DNA of 64,000 bases from Euglena gracilis. Taxonomy: Eukaryota; Euglenida; Euglenophyceae; Euglenales. Made by a program: the position numbers and the translations under genes. Positions 54,201 through 63,844 of this stretch are shown in pieces (position 1 is the stretch's first letter; each line of letters opens with the position of its first letter). The DNA is taken from NCBI GenBank assembly GCA_039621445.1, contig CP154955.1:33711417-33775416 (forward strand), written 5' to 3'. The notes beneath the pieces were generated by a model that saw nothing but the letters and a program-made list of their open reading frames with translations, did not search any database and was not told where the DNA came from.

Positions 54201-54589
54201 TTTTTGAATTTGGGCGTTTTTTTGACGTTTTCAGGGATTTTTTGAGCCTTCTTGTTTCCGTCTGTTCGCAGAAAAAATTTTGATTTCTGAATGTCAATTT
54301 GGAAAAAGAAGGTTCTGTTCCTAATGTCTTGACACACATTTCGACAGCTTGGCCTTTGAGGGAGGGCAAATGTGGGACTTCTGTCTAATGAAATGAGTTG
54401 GGATGAATCCTGCACAGGAGAGAAGTCAATGTAACCAGGGAGCAATAGGAAATCGTTGTAAGTCAAACCCTCTCCTCGGGTCATCAATTGGTCCAAAGTG
54501 AGTCCATCATCAGCGTCAATTTGAGCTTGAGAACCATCCATTTCAGCAAGGCGGGCAAAAGAACACTGCATAAAATGATTGACAGACAT
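42127..54589 (-). CDS. IMPDH: Inosine-5'-monophosphate dehydrogenase, split gene (overall extent)
   Basis: Eleven exons on the minus strand give a protein of about 530 residues, the normal size. It converts IMP to XMP with NAD+, the committed step of guanine nucleotide synthesis. Seen in order: [29 protein letters not shown], the regulatory CBS pair (FIPDPI to [15 protein letters not shown]), [22 protein letters not shown], the catalytic loop [30 protein letters not shown], the flap RYFSD, and [18 protein letters not shown] at the C-terminus. There is no SKL-type peroxisome or glycosome signal; the protein ends SSGPGAS. Nonconventional and GT-AG introns alternate. Every exon junction except exon 10/11 was resolved in frame. 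A second Met (MDGSQAQ, 54541) is an alternative start. Confidence 0.93.
42965..43033 (-). CDS. IMPDH: IMPDH exon 10
   Basis: Follows a CTTCAG acceptor and encodes [19 protein letters not shown], then LG. Its 3' end is unresolved: GGACAG gives a possible nonconventional start, and a GTAAAG donor lies slightly downstream. Confidence 0.8.
43448..43626 (-). CDS. IMPDH: IMPDH exon 9
   Basis: Encodes [40 protein letters not shown] (with the flap Arg-Tyr) and [14 protein letters not shown]. It is entered by a nonconventional junction (CTGTTCTT) and left by a GTATCT donor. Confidence 0.92.
43726..43864 (-). CDS. IMPDH: IMPDH exon 8
   Basis: Encodes [20 protein letters not shown] and [20 protein letters not shown], the phosphate-binding strand and helix. 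It starts after a CTCCACAG acceptor and ends before AAGCAG, the start of a 99-nt nonconventional intron. Confidence 0.92.
43960..44117 (-). CDS. IMPDH: IMPDH exon 7 (catalytic cysteine)
   Basis: Encodes [40 protein letters not shown] and [12 protein letters not shown], including the catalytic Cys of the SICITQE loop. Ends at a GTATAG donor. Confidence 0.92.
44174..44234 (-). CDS. IMPDH: IMPDH exon 6
   Basis: Encodes [19 protein letters not shown]. It follows a nonconventional intron with variant ends (AAGCAC...ATGTACTC). Its 3' intron is only 56 nt if read as GT-AG (44118-44173). A CAG/CTG-like reading shifted by a few bases also stays in frame. Confidence 0.85.
45177..45604. mobile_element. 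428-bp inverted-repeat element nested in an IMPDH intron
   Basis: Ends CAGGCTTTTGCTTAAGG and its exact reverse complement, 17 of 17. Flanking 8-mers GCCCGAAG (45169-45176) and GTCCGAAG (45605-45612) differ by one base. A neighbouring copy of the surrounding repeat (about 44970-45010) shows the uninterrupted site. Same type as the element forming ADPRM intron 4. The interior has poly-G/C and CTAGC words and no transposase. Confidence 0.88.
46393..46444 (-). CDS. IMPDH: IMPDH exon 5
   Basis: A 52-nt exon encoding [18 protein letters not shown]. It follows a GTTGTTTTGCAG acceptor and ends before AAGCAC, a variant nonconventional intron start. Confidence 0.9.
47244..47632. mobile_element. 389-bp inverted-repeat element with TACAAGTA duplication
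   Basis: Flanked by perfect 8-bp direct repeats TACAAGTA (47236-47243 and 47633-47640). The ends are a C-run followed by TAATAAGTGCAC, mirrored as GTGCACTTATTA and a G-run. Internal copies of TTATTAGGGCA and TAGTTTCGGACCC occur near both ends. Lies in IMPDH intron 4. Its termini differ from the CAG...CTTAAG group. Confidence 0.8.
48582..48729 (-). CDS. IMPDH: IMPDH exon 4
   Basis: Encodes the end of the second CBS domain ([17 protein letters not shown]) and [16 protein letters not shown]. It starts by a nonconventional junction (after CTGCTGCC) and ends at a GTATTC donor. Confidence 0.92.
50526..50870 (-). CDS. IMPDH: IMPDH exon 3 (CBS domains)
   Basis: The longest exon, 345 nt: [18 protein letters not shown], then [40 protein letters not shown] and [18 protein letters not shown]. 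Covers most of the regulatory CBS pair. Both flanking introns are nonconventional. Confidence 0.92.
51690..51738. repeat. Compact perfect hairpin, 16-bp arms
   Basis: GCAGGGGCGCCGGGCC and its exact reverse complement, separated by 17 bases (GCTCGCTTCGCTCGCAT). Lies inside IMPDH intron 2. It begins CAGGGG and ends CCCCTG like the intron elements, but no target duplication is seen. Confidence 0.9.
52668..52804 (-). CDS. IMPDH: IMPDH exon 2
   Basis: Encodes [39 protein letters not shown] and GGIGVIH. The 5' end is fixed by the CAG/CTG rule (after CTGAAATT). At the 3' end CACAAC is shared with exon 3, and the in-frame join needs four bases before CAG instead of three. Confidence 0.9.
53185..53490. 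repeat. GGTCGGGCCGACC-type palindromic repeat block
   Basis: Contains GGCCGACCTAGGTCGGGCCG, TCGGCCCGACC, GGTCGGCACGCC and TCGACCTCTGGAGGTCGA. Related words make up the termini of the element at 1539-2226, so a degraded relative may sit here, inside IMPDH intron 1. Confidence 0.5.
53823..54078. repeat. 19-bp direct repeats enclosing an ATAATTGAG array
   Basis: AATTCGGTTAATGAAGGAG occurs at 53823-53841 and 54060-54078. Between them are about seven spaced copies of CATAATTGAG-like words separated by C runs (53868-53975), then telomere-like repeats. Confidence 0.85.
54032..54143 (+). repeat. Interstitial telomere-like TTAGGG/TCAGGG repeats
   Basis: Two short blocks (54032-54054 and 54080-54143) of GGGTTA, GGGTCA and GGTTA units. 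Degenerate and far from any chromosome end as read; they lie inside IMPDH intron 1. Confidence 0.8.
54416..54589 (-). CDS. IMPDH: IMPDH exon 1
   Basis: ATG at 54589; encodes an N-terminal extension, then [20 protein letters not shown] and [20 protein letters not shown]. It ends after CCT before GTGCAG, 58 codons in phase 0. Confidence 0.88.
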
Positions 54590-54606
54590 AATTGAACCAG
54601 GGTTGC

Positions 54607-54620
54607 CTGCAATTTGACAA
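54607..54620 (-). promoter_or_regulatory. Candidate spliced-leader acceptor before IMPDH
   Basis: On the minus strand TTGCAG ends at 54607, 17 nt before the ATG. Compatible with spliced-leader addition as in euglenids, but it could also be the 3' end of an intron in the 5' UTR. Confidence 0.35.
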
Positions 54621-54994
54621 TAGTTGGGTCATCACTGGTCGAGCCTCCAATCAAAGTTCGGTGGGAGCTGTCACGACATTTGGGGGTGTGGGACACGGGG
54701 GAGACGGGGACACACCAAGAAACGCGCGATTTTTTATGCCGGAAAATGATGGCATTTGCAGTTCATTGTCGGAGACTTGCCAGACATTTCAATCAAGGTG
54801 TCGGTATTTTGCGCCTCTTGTTGGTAAACACCTGAGTTTTGCTCACCGCCACGGCAAACGGGACACCTTCGCGAACCTGTGCGCGCCCCTGGTGCCAAAT
54901 GACGAAAGTTTTTTGCGCCTCTGTTGCCACTTGAGGGGAAAGGTTCGAGTCCAGTGACCTTGGTGAAGAAGAAATTTTGAGAGAACCAAAAGGT

Positions 54995-55076
54995 CGCAGG
55001 CGGCAGGATTCGAACCTGCGCGTGAAGATCACAGTTGATTTCGAGTCAACCCCCGTAACCACTTGGGTACGCCTGC
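54995..55076 (-). tRNA. tRNA-Ser (anticodon CGA)
   Basis: 82 nt on the minus strand. Acceptor GCAGGCG pairs with CGCCTGC and the discriminator is G. The anticodon arm GTTGA-CTCGAAA-TCAAC gives anticodon CGA. There is a long variable arm, and the T arm carries GGTTCGAATCC. TTTT follows a few bases downstream, a Pol III terminator. The long variable arm and G discriminator fit serine. No intron. Confidence 0.93.
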
Positions 55077-55279
55077 TGATGTTTGCAATGGATAGTTTCA
55101 AAATTAAAATTTATTAAAAGAAATTTAATAAATAAACTGGTTCACATCTTTGGCGTCCACAACGGGGTCTGCACAGCAAGCTCGAGCCTGGGATCCATCA
55201 CCAGGGCATTAAAAAAGGAAAGTATGAATGCACTTCTGAATCAGGATTTACCCAACATTCATTCACGGTTTGAAAACTG

Positions 55280-56271
55280 ATGTTTCTCTTTCCCAAAGGA
55301 CTCTGCACCAGGCCCTCTGGCCGACCACCTACGTGGCATGCTGGCCGACTCACCAGGTTCCAGTGCCCTGGATCATTTCATTTGCAACTTTTTATCAAAA
55401 GGAGTGCACCCAGCAATTGCTCCCATCTTGTCCTCGTCCTCTGCACCCTCACTCCACTTCGCAAACCCTGCCCTTCTCCACAACAAAAACAACCTCAACA
55501 CGGCCCTTTGGGGGAAGGAACACGGCCCCTTTCCTTTGATGAAGTTTGCGCCGCTTGGTGGGCAAGGTTCTTATGCATCACCCCATTATCACCCACTCCC
55601 TCAAAGACCTTTCACCAACCCTGTGGGCATTCGGAATGCATGAAGCCTCACCGCCATGGCCAACAACAAATGACAACGAACTCACTGCCAAAAAGGAGGA
55701 CGTTGGGGTTGTTGCAAATTGACCTCAACAATGCATTTATTTGTTTTGTGGGGGATAATATCCTGACGTCGGCCATAGGTGCTCAGCAGGGTGACCCATG
55801 TAAACCCGCACTGTTTGCTTGGGGGCTACAAAACGTACTTGAGGACTAAATGCCTCACCTCTCAGGATCCTCCTTCAATTGCACAACGCTCTTGGCACCC
55901 TCATTCGCGAAGCGGCCAAACGGGGACTATCTGTAAACTTGGAGAAATGCAACTTGTGGGGTCAGCTTTCACCATTGGAAATAGTACACAACACCCGAAA
56001 GGGATCCACCCCTTGCACCTAGTTCCCACTGTCCCATTTATCAAAGACTGTGAAGGTTCTTGGCGTGCCTTTGTGTCATCCAGATGGGGATGGCTTTGCC
56101 GCGCAGGTGTGGAGAAAGCGTGTTGATAGTGTAGTCAAAACGTGCCAATTCTTAGCCAAATTCCCTCAGGCGCATTTACAATTCATCATCCTCTGTTATT
56201 GTCTCACATCTGGAAAGGTCAATGATTTGCTCCAAGGCTGGATTAGGTTGTTGGTGAAGAATGGAGATTGA
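55280..56271 (+). pseudogene. LINE reverse transcriptase pseudogene
   Basis: Scattered frames read LLQIDLNNAF, IGAQQGDPCKPALFAWGL with LQNVLED, and later VKVLGVPLCHPDG and VWRKRVDSVVKTCQFLAKF, the thumb region seen in non-LTR retrotransposons. The YxDD block falls in a broken stretch. Same family as the palindrome fragments at 17 kb. Confidence 0.75.
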
Positions 56272-57699
56272 AGTTGAAGTGAAGTGAAGTTGAAGTTTTA
56301 GAACTTCTTCACCACTGACAGGGGGGTTCCGCGGGACCCCCCCCCCCCGGTGACTGGGCTCCATTAGGGGAGGTTACTGAATTTACCCTACATGTCCGTA
56401 AGATGGGTACCCTGGTACCCCCCTAATTGGCCCCCCCCAAAAATTAGGGTGACATTTCGGGGGGGTCACATTATCTGTGTAAATCTTCCCTCGCTGGCCC
56501 TTGGTTGCGAGCCAACCAGACCGGCCAAGTTCGGGGGGGGGGGGGGTCCGGGGTCTGGACTAACGAAATTTTGTTGGAGAGCCCAAGCACCGGGGGGGGG
56601 GGTCCCACAGGACCCCCTGTGTGCACTGTGGCTGTTTTTTTGGTGCCTTTTATCCCTTCTTCTGGCCTGGCGCTGTTGTTCGCCTCTCGCTCATTTTGTC
56701 TGTGTATGTGGAGGTGGCCCACAGGACCCCCCCTGTCGGGGTCCGAACTTAACCAGACAAGGGGGGATTAGGATTAGGATTAGAAGCGCCCCACTTCACT
56801 GCAGTGCCCAACGTCGACAGGGCCCCTATGGCCCTGCCTCCAAGGGCCTACCCAGGGCCCGGATGCCGCTCTGTGAGGAGCGTGGTGTCGTAGGTTGATC
56901 TGCGGGCGTGGCGGGAGTTGTCTGGCACTGGATGCCAGGCAGTGTCATCGGGGATGGCACCTGTCGGAAAGGAGATGAGACGGAGCTATCTTGGCAACCA
57001 CTGGAGAGAGGTGGGATGATGGAGGAACAATAGGGGTGCGGTCTATCGAGGAATCACGGACGATGGGGCAGACAAGGGGGGCCTTGGGACCCGAACTTGA
57101 CTGCCTAACCCCGAATTGTCCCCCCTAATTGTTGCCGGGGGAGATTAGGCACGACGGGGGGGGGGGTTGAGGGGTGGGGGCAAGCGGCGCGCGGGCGGCC
57201 GCGTGGGGGGAGGGGCGGGGGAGGGGGGCTTCCGAGGGCGGCCGCGCGGGTGGCGCGGCCTATTTTTGGGTCCAAAAATGGTCATTTTTGGCCATTTTCG
57301 GGCCATTTTTGCTCAAAAAAGGTTAGGCACCCCACCGGGGATCGTTGCCTGGTACACAGTAATCAGATTATTTCTGCAAACCCCGGTCACCAAAACTGAA
57401 CCATGATTTAGCAGAACCGTGCTGGGGGGTGGCTGATCGAGGGGTAGTTTATATTCCCTCGACTGAAGTCGGCTGTACCTTTTGGGTTTATACGCAGGGG
57501 TTGCGGAGAAATGTTTTCTGCCAATGGTGACCTTTTTAAGCTTGGGTGACGTTCGCATGGTTATTGGACCAGCGACCGTTGGAAGCAACGCACAGCCGGG
57601 GTATGCGGCAGAGAAACTGGCGTGGCCAAGTTTTTGCAACGAGCTCCACAGCTTTCTGCGGCTGTGGACCCAGCCCTGTCTGGGCTGGACCGCGACCCC
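56272..57699. other. Non-coding, poly-G/C-rich
   Basis: No supported gene. Many G and C runs, a short GAAGTGAAGTT repeat near 56270-56295, and GATTAG repeats near 56767-56785. Confidence 0.5.
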
Positions 57700-59050
57700 A
57701 ATGCCAGAAGGAGTGCCCACTTTTTATGTTGTAGATTTTTGGGTTTCTTCCCCCCAGGTTTCGGCTGTTGACCAACACCTGGGGGGGAGTATAAAATCCT
57801 GAATTAAGGCTGTTTAGTGCCGAAGGCAGGGTGTGACAGACCAATTATTTTTTCCCAGTCCTGAAATTTGTATGGCTGGCCGAATGCGGGGGTGGGGGGA
57901 ACAACATTAAGTTCCCCCACCACAGATTTACAGCTGTTGACCGACAATTTGGGTCTTTGGGGCAGAAATAATTGTTATTTTTTCCCCTGCTCCTTAAACC
58001 TGCCCTGGGAGTCAGGTCGGGGGGGAGAGGGGGAACGTCAATCCCTCCCCAGCAGAAGTGCGGCTGTAAGTAAGCCCAATTCTGGGCTTGGTGGGGACAC
58101 CAGGGCACACCTTTTTTACACGATTTTCCCCCTGACCCGGGCTGGCCAATTTTTGGTCGGGGGGGTGCTAATACCTCCCCATCAGAAAAGCATCTGGAAG
58201 TAAGGCGAATACTGGCCTGGGGGGGAAGCGGGCAGCCGGCCACACATTTCTTTTTAAAACTCTTTCCTACTGACCTGGGCTGGCCGAGGCCGAAGGCAGG
58301 TCGGGTGGGGGGGGTCAGGCTGGGCAGACTTTTTTATACTGTTTTCCCCCTGACCTGAGCTGAGGCCGAAGGCAGGACGGGGGGTCCAGCTGGACAGACT
58401 TTTTTTATGTTCTTTTCCCCCCTGAACTGGGCTGGCCGATGGCAGGGGAGGTCAGGCTGAGCAGCAGAAAATCTTTTCATAACAACTTTTTTTCGACCCA
58501 GCCAGTTGAGTTTGCAGTTGGCCGACGCGGGTCGTCATGGAGCCAATGGCAGATGTCATTTATAGCCATCTGGAATACTCAGATGGGTCAGGTGAAGCTG
58601 CTTTAATGGATTCTTTTTACAGTTCACACAGCAGTTTTGGATTCGTTTGGGCTGTCTCGTCCACTCTGTGACCCGGGTAGCTGACCCCAGGTTTAGGCGT
58701 TCAGTAGAACCGGGATAAGTTTATGTGTTTACAGCCTGGGCAGTTTATTATGGACCACCACCAGGTTTTCGGTTTTGAATAACCGAAGACCCAAGGGGAC
58801 AGCATTTTGATCTCTCCCACCGGAAATATTGTGAAAGGAAGCCAAATTCTGGGCTGGGGTGGGATGGCAGCTCTTTGGTCTCTTTTACTCCCCGAACCTG
58901 GGTCGGCTGATGGCAGGTCGGGGGAGGGGGGCAAAAATACCCAGAACCACAGATTTGGGGCGTGGCTGGTGCATTTTTTACCTCCACCAGGTTTACGGTT
59001 GTACCAAACCGTAATCCTTGGGTGAGACAGGAATTTAACCAATCCGGATG
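57700..59050. repeat. Degenerate tandem array, unit about 120-180 bp
   Basis: Repeated modules consist of a T run with TTTTCCCCC, then TGACCTGGGCTGGCCGA, GGCAGGTCGGGGGG, and a CTCCCCA(C/T)CAGAAA(A)GC with CTGTAAGTAAG-like segment. Clearest at 57960-58480, weaker on both sides. No coding content. Confidence 0.65.
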
Positions 59051-61304
59051 AGGGTGGCTGTGCAGTGTGGAGTGTGGGGACCTCTTTTTTTTCTTTTTCC
59101 AAGTATTTCTCAGCGTTTATATGGTTGTCTGTTTCGCATTTTTCACATCAAAATTTAACTAAATGCAGAGTTTTTGGGGGTTTTTCTCCATTTTTCAGAC
59201 AGGGACAGAGGCAAATTTCGGGAAGAAATTTTGATGATTTCCCGGGGGCTTTTTCTCTACCATTTACTCTCAACCGTTTCGGGCGGGTCAGCCAATGCGT
59301 TCAAGAAATTTTTCGTCTTTCCACCAGTGGGTCGCCATAATGGTGTGGGCAAAAAACAGAATCACATGATTTGCAGACCGTGGTGTGCATTTTTTCCCCC
59401 ATTTACTTCAAGCCGAATTTTTGGGCAGAATCGGAACTTTTGGCATTGTTTTCCACTTTCTTTCCTATATCTTTTTCACTCAATTTCTAATAGTTTTTTG
59501 CCCCCTGAAGGGCCGAGGGGGGGGGGGGGGCAGAATCCCAGAATATTAAAAACCCGCCCTCCTAACTGGTGGGCAGCCCACCCACCGCTTGAACATTCTG
59601 TTTTGTCTTCCCACGCCATCTGTGCACACCAGATACTTCTTGCACAGAGCCGAAAGTACGCTGGCTGAAAACGGAATTGTCATCCTTGGGCACTCATTTT
59701 CCGCAACCGTTCGTGCTGCTTTTTTGAAGGCAAAGGAAGGGAATAGGGGGGAAATAGGGAGGGAAAAAGGAGAGGTAGGAATGAAGAAAAACCAGGGGGT
59801 CCAGTAACAGAACGGGGTGTGGGGAAGGGGCGGGGGGGGGTGTGGACCACAGGAAACGGGGGGGGGGGGGGACAGTGGGGGGGAAAAGACAGAGGGAGGG
59901 GGAACACGGAAAAAAAAAAATCGATCCTACTCCGGCCCCCCGGGGACGGGTTCCGCGGACAGTGCGTTCCGTGCTCGCTTTTTCGCTTTTCTACTTACGG
60001 TTCGTCTCTAAAAGCCAGAGGGTGTAGTTACAACAAAATTTGCTTCCATTTACTTTTGATTGCAAAGCACAAAGGCAATGGCGAAGGGTGTGACCGCAGT
60101 CCGTTGTGTGAAAGTACTTTTTGCTCCTTCGAGCTTTGTCAATGAGAGAAAAAAAATCCCTATTCCAAAGGGACTTCGCCCACCGATTCCAAAAGGGAAT
60201 TACAAAGCAGCAAACCCTGCAACCATGAATTAGTAACCAGTTACTTTCGCTAAGCTTACGATAGAGGCTGAGAATCAATCTTTTTCCTATGTTTAACCAT
60301 GGTACTGTGCACGGCCCGGTGGCAGCCAGCTGGTAGGCCGTAGCCTATTGTACCCTGCACACAGTGCCATGGCAGAATGGGTGCCTGGTACGCACTGGGC
60401 GCCTTCCTCTCACTCTGTAACTTGTACTTGGACAGTTAACACTTTATCCAATAATGGTATGCCTGCAATCGACCGGAGTGCCAGCCAAACGCACACCGCC
60501 ATGGTATCGTAATTTCCGCCCTCATACCTTACCCAAGGCATTTTTAAAAGATCTAATCCCACAATCAATTCGTTCAAAGTCTTTCCCTTGAACTTGCTTG
60601 GCACGTAGCACAATTTTGGGGGCAACTTTCATTGACAACAGGTGCCTTTTTTTAAAATCAGCCCACGGCTACTTCAAAATGATGACATTACACACGTTTT
60701 TCGGGACCAGCGTGTCCGAAGAATTCATCAACGTCTTGCGTAATAAACTGTTGAAAATAAAACGGAGCACACAACTTCCGCTAAAAATTCATTTGGTCCT
60801 CGTGAAATTTCACAGCCTTCGGCCACTCACCGTCATTTTGTGTGGCCAGCAAAATACCCTTTCCAGTGGGGCATCGGCGCACACAACCACCATCTCAAAG
60901 TAGTTTTTTTTTTTAGCTTAGCGGTTGCACTTCGAGTTGGCGCAGCCGCACCTTCTCCCACATTCCCCCTAGGTAACTCGTTAGTCGGAAGATTTTTTCT
61001 AGTTGGAAGCCACCAAATTTCCCGCACGGTCCCCTACATCCCAAAAGGTTACTCTCCTCTTGCCCTTTTTGGAACCAAGGGCAATCCGGACCTTCTACAT
61101 TCTCGGCACCGCTCCCTGATGCATCATCCAAAAAATTGGGACAGAGTACAGTTTACACAACCTAAAAAGAAATAAAAAGAAGTAAAGAGGGAAAAAAGAC
61201 GCTTCCGGAAAGTTACATCATTGAATACAAAAAATATCCAAATTGGCTAAAACCCAAAATCAAAGTATTATCCATCATTGGCCATTTCCGAGTCAACATT
61301 TAAG
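59051..61304. other. Region without a confident gene
   Basis: G-rich around 59515-59905. A minus-strand ORF at 60410-60625 (PPKLCYVPSKFKGKTLNEL, IVGLDLLKMPWV) faintly resembles the end of a retroviral-type aspartic protease (I-x-G-hydrophobic-D), but it has no partner domains. Nothing else could be assigned. Confidence 0.35.
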
Positions 61305-61594
61305 ACACCTCGGGCTCCGCACTTTGCCCTTGTGAGGCCATGCCTTGCTCGCCGGCGGTTTGTTGTGTGATTGTTCGCTGCGCTGGGTTAGGAGGTCCCG
61401 CTTAGTGCCTTTTTTCGCCGGAGTTGGCTGATTCCTAAATTGCCCTTCGACAACCCAGAAGAAAGGAACTGACTTTCAAACGAAAGAGAACCAAAAGGAG
61501 AGGTCAACAGCAAAAGAATATCCAGAAGATCACGAACCAGAGGAATATCATTTGAGAATTCAAATTTCAATTTCCAATTTGACTTCAATGAGCA

Positions 61595-62407
61595 ATGAAG
61601 TGGGGAAGAAACTGGAAAGTTGCGGTCGACGTGAACTACCTGGAGCAGCTGTCGCCGCGGCAGCCGGACGACCTGGAGGCGCAGACGACATGTGGCGAAC
61701 CGTGGCCGCCCCTCCCCCCCAGATCCCAGTTTCAGAAATTTCCCAGCAGAAAACCCCACCCAGTGACGGCCACGGCCTGTGGACCACAGTGGCCAGAAGG
61801 TCCAGGAAGGAACCCCAAGCCCAGCAGCACCCCCTGGGCATTGGAGCCCAATCAAGCAAAAGGGGGCAGAAGCAGACCACAGGATTCCACAGACATGCTC
61901 CACAAAGGCGCCCAGCCGCCAGACCACAATTTGAACAGAAGTGAAGAAGATGGAATCAAGGCCAAGGTTGAGGCCATGGTGGCCAATTCCAGAAGCAATT
62001 CCCTTCAGGAAGAGGGAGAAAAGGTCTGCCACATCCCCCCAAACTTTCTAACACAACAACCCCTCTCAAGGGGAGGAAGGGGGGGCACAGCAGCCCCCCC
62101 AGATTTCATGTGGAGCTGGAGACCAACGTCAAACTCAGCCCCATGGAGGGGATATCAGGGCCAAGGCGGCCAGAATTTAAATCATTTGCACGGCCATGGT
62201 GGCCAAGAAGTGCAGGGCCATGGAGGCCATTATCTTCAGGGCCAGGGCGGCCAGAACTCACAAGGCCATGGTGGCCAAAGGGGTGGTCCAGAAATGGCCC
62301 CCCAGAAGCTAAGGTCCCAACCTTATATCAATCTTCTCCAGCAGCCCCAGGAGAATGCCCCAGAGGGGGAAAAGGAGGACGAGGGGGTCAGCCCCCCAAA
62401 TCATTGA
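61595..62407 (+). CDS. DIRS copy C ORF1
   Basis: A 270-codon frame from MKWGRNWKVAVDVNYLEQLS through GEPWPPLPPRS to a GHGGHYLQGQGGQNSQGHGG segment. Gag-like by position and composition; no enzymatic motif. Confidence 0.6.
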   Translation: MKWGRNWKVAVDVNYLEQLSPRQPDDLEAQTTCGEPWPPLPPRSQFQKFPSRKPHPVTATACGPQWPEGPGRNPKPSSTPWALEPNQAKGGRSRPQDSTDMLHKGAQPPDHNLNRSEEDGIKAKVEAMVANSRSNSLQEEGEKVCHIPPNFLTQQPLSRGGRGGTAAPPDFMWSWRPTSNSAPWRGYQGQGGQNLNHLHGHGGQEVQGHGGHYLQGQGGQNSQGHGGQRGGPEMAPQKLRSQPYINLLQQPQENAPEGEKEDEGVSPPNH

Positions 62408-62416
62408 ATTCAACCC

Positions 62417-63844
62417 ATGGAAGGGGAAATCAAAGGGGGGACCCTCAGTGGCCCCCCTGTGGTATGTCCTCAGACAAACAGAAGGACAAGATGGAGCAGA
62501 GAGCCTGTGAGAGAGAGGGTGAGTGCATGCACACCCCCCCATCCATTACATCAAACTCCAGGGGCACCAAAAGGTTGTGAAATGTCCCAAAACCCCCAAC
62601 CAGCCCCCAGAAAATCATTTGAATGGAGAGATAACTTCCATGGAGGAAAAGTGGGGGGACACCCCCCTGCACCAGAGACTGCAAAAAAGTCTAAAATGGT
62701 GGCTGAAAAATGCCCCCCAGCAACCTGCCAACTTATAAAAGATGGAATTCAACCCCCCTGGGTCAAACCACCAAAATTATCCACGCATCCAAAACCCAGA
62801 GCCTACCTAGACCTGAACCAGGCAGAAAAAATCCTGTTGGATTACGAAAAATCAGGGTCCATAAAGAGGGTTCAGGATTCAGGAACCCAGCATTTAATTC
62901 CCTGGTTCTTGATTTCAAAACCAGAGGGGGGGCAAACGAAGTGGAGATTCATAAGCGACTGCAGGGAAATAAACCAAAAATTCCCTGTGAAAGCCTTCAA
63001 ATTAGATCACATTCAAAACATTTTCCCAGTTTTGGAGAAAGGCCAATGGGCAGCCAAAATCGACCTGAAAGACGCATATTTTCATATTCCCGTGAACCCA
63101 ACCTTAAAACCCTTTTTAAGGCATCAGGTGGGGGGACAAACTTGGGAGTTCCAAGCAGGCTGTTTTGGCCTAAATGTGATGCCACAAATTTTTATGTCAG
63201 TAATGAAGACATTTGAAAAACGTTGGAGGAAAAAAGGAATCCAGGTTTTTATTTACCTGGACGACATTTTATTGGTTGCTCCCACCAAACATATTTTGCA
63301 AAAACACCTGAACAAGTTTGTCAGAGACCTAATCGATTCAGGGTTCAAAATAAATGTCAAAAAATCAACCCTAGAACCCACACAAGTTGTAAACCATTTG
63401 GGCTTCCAGTTAAATTTCCAAGAGGGAAAATTGCAAATTCCCCCCCAGAAGGTGAAAACAATAAAAAAGGAGCTGGGAAAAATAGTGAAAAAAGATTTTA
63501 TGTCGAAAAGGCAGTTAGCTGCCATTTTGGGCCAAATCAGGTGCAACCTCATGGCCCTGCCCTTCTTAAGGGATTTCACAGACTCCCTAACAAAATTTTT
63601 GGTCAACAAATCTGCAGCCCCATGGGATTCAAAGCATGCCATTTCAAAGGACATAAAAGCCCAACTGAGGGAAATAAAAAATCTGCTGGACACCTGGGGG
63701 GGCAGACCTTTCCCCCAAAATGCAACAAGGGAGTTGCATTCAGACAGCAGCACCCATGCCTGGGGGGGGCTGGACATCCACACAGGAGAAATTGTCCAGG
63801 AGTTTTGGAGAGAAAACTCCATTTTGCATATCAACGTAAAATAA
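62417..63844 (+). CDS. DIRS copy C RT and RNase H N-terminus
   Basis: A 475-codon continuous frame across RT (FISDCREINQKFP, IDLKDAYFHIPV, FIYLDDILLV), the connection (KKELGKIVKKDFMSKRQLAA) and RNase H (LHSDSSTHAWGGLDI, ILHINVK). It stops at TAA 63842-63844 where copy A has GAA, so RNase H is cut by a single-base nonsense change. Homology resumes after the stop. Confidence 0.88.
   Translation: MEGEIKGGTLSGPPVVCPQTNRRTRWSREPVRERVSACTPPHPLHQTPGAPKGCEMSQNPQPAPRKSFEWRDNFHGGKVGGHPPAPETAKKSKMVAEKCPPATCQLIKDGIQPPWVKPPKLSTHPKPRAYLDLNQAEKILLDYEKSGSIKRVQDSGTQHLIPWFLISKPEGGQTKWRFISDCREINQKFPVKAFKLDHIQNIFPVLEKGQWAAKIDLKDAYFHIPVNPTLKPFLRHQVGGQTWEFQAGCFGLNVMPQIFMSVMKTFEKRWRKKGIQVFIYLDDILLVAPTKHILQKHLNKFVRDLIDSGFKINVKKSTLEPTQVVNHLGFQLNFQEGKLQIPPQKVKTIKKELGKIVKKDFMSKRQLAAILGQIRCNLMALPFLRDFTDSLTKFLVNKSAAPWDSKHAISKDIKAQLREIKNLLDTWGGRPFPQNATRELHSDSSTHAWGGLDIHTGEIVQEFWRENSILHINVK

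Noticed and set aside
52700-54500. GT-AG splicing for IMPDH intron 1
   Set aside because: A GT exists at the 5' end (GTGCAG), but no AG acceptor gives the conserved frame and spacing; CTG+5 does so exactly.
60410-60625. Retropepsin gene
   Set aside because: Only a weak resemblance to the protease C-terminal part, with no D-[ST]-G motif and no neighbouring RT.
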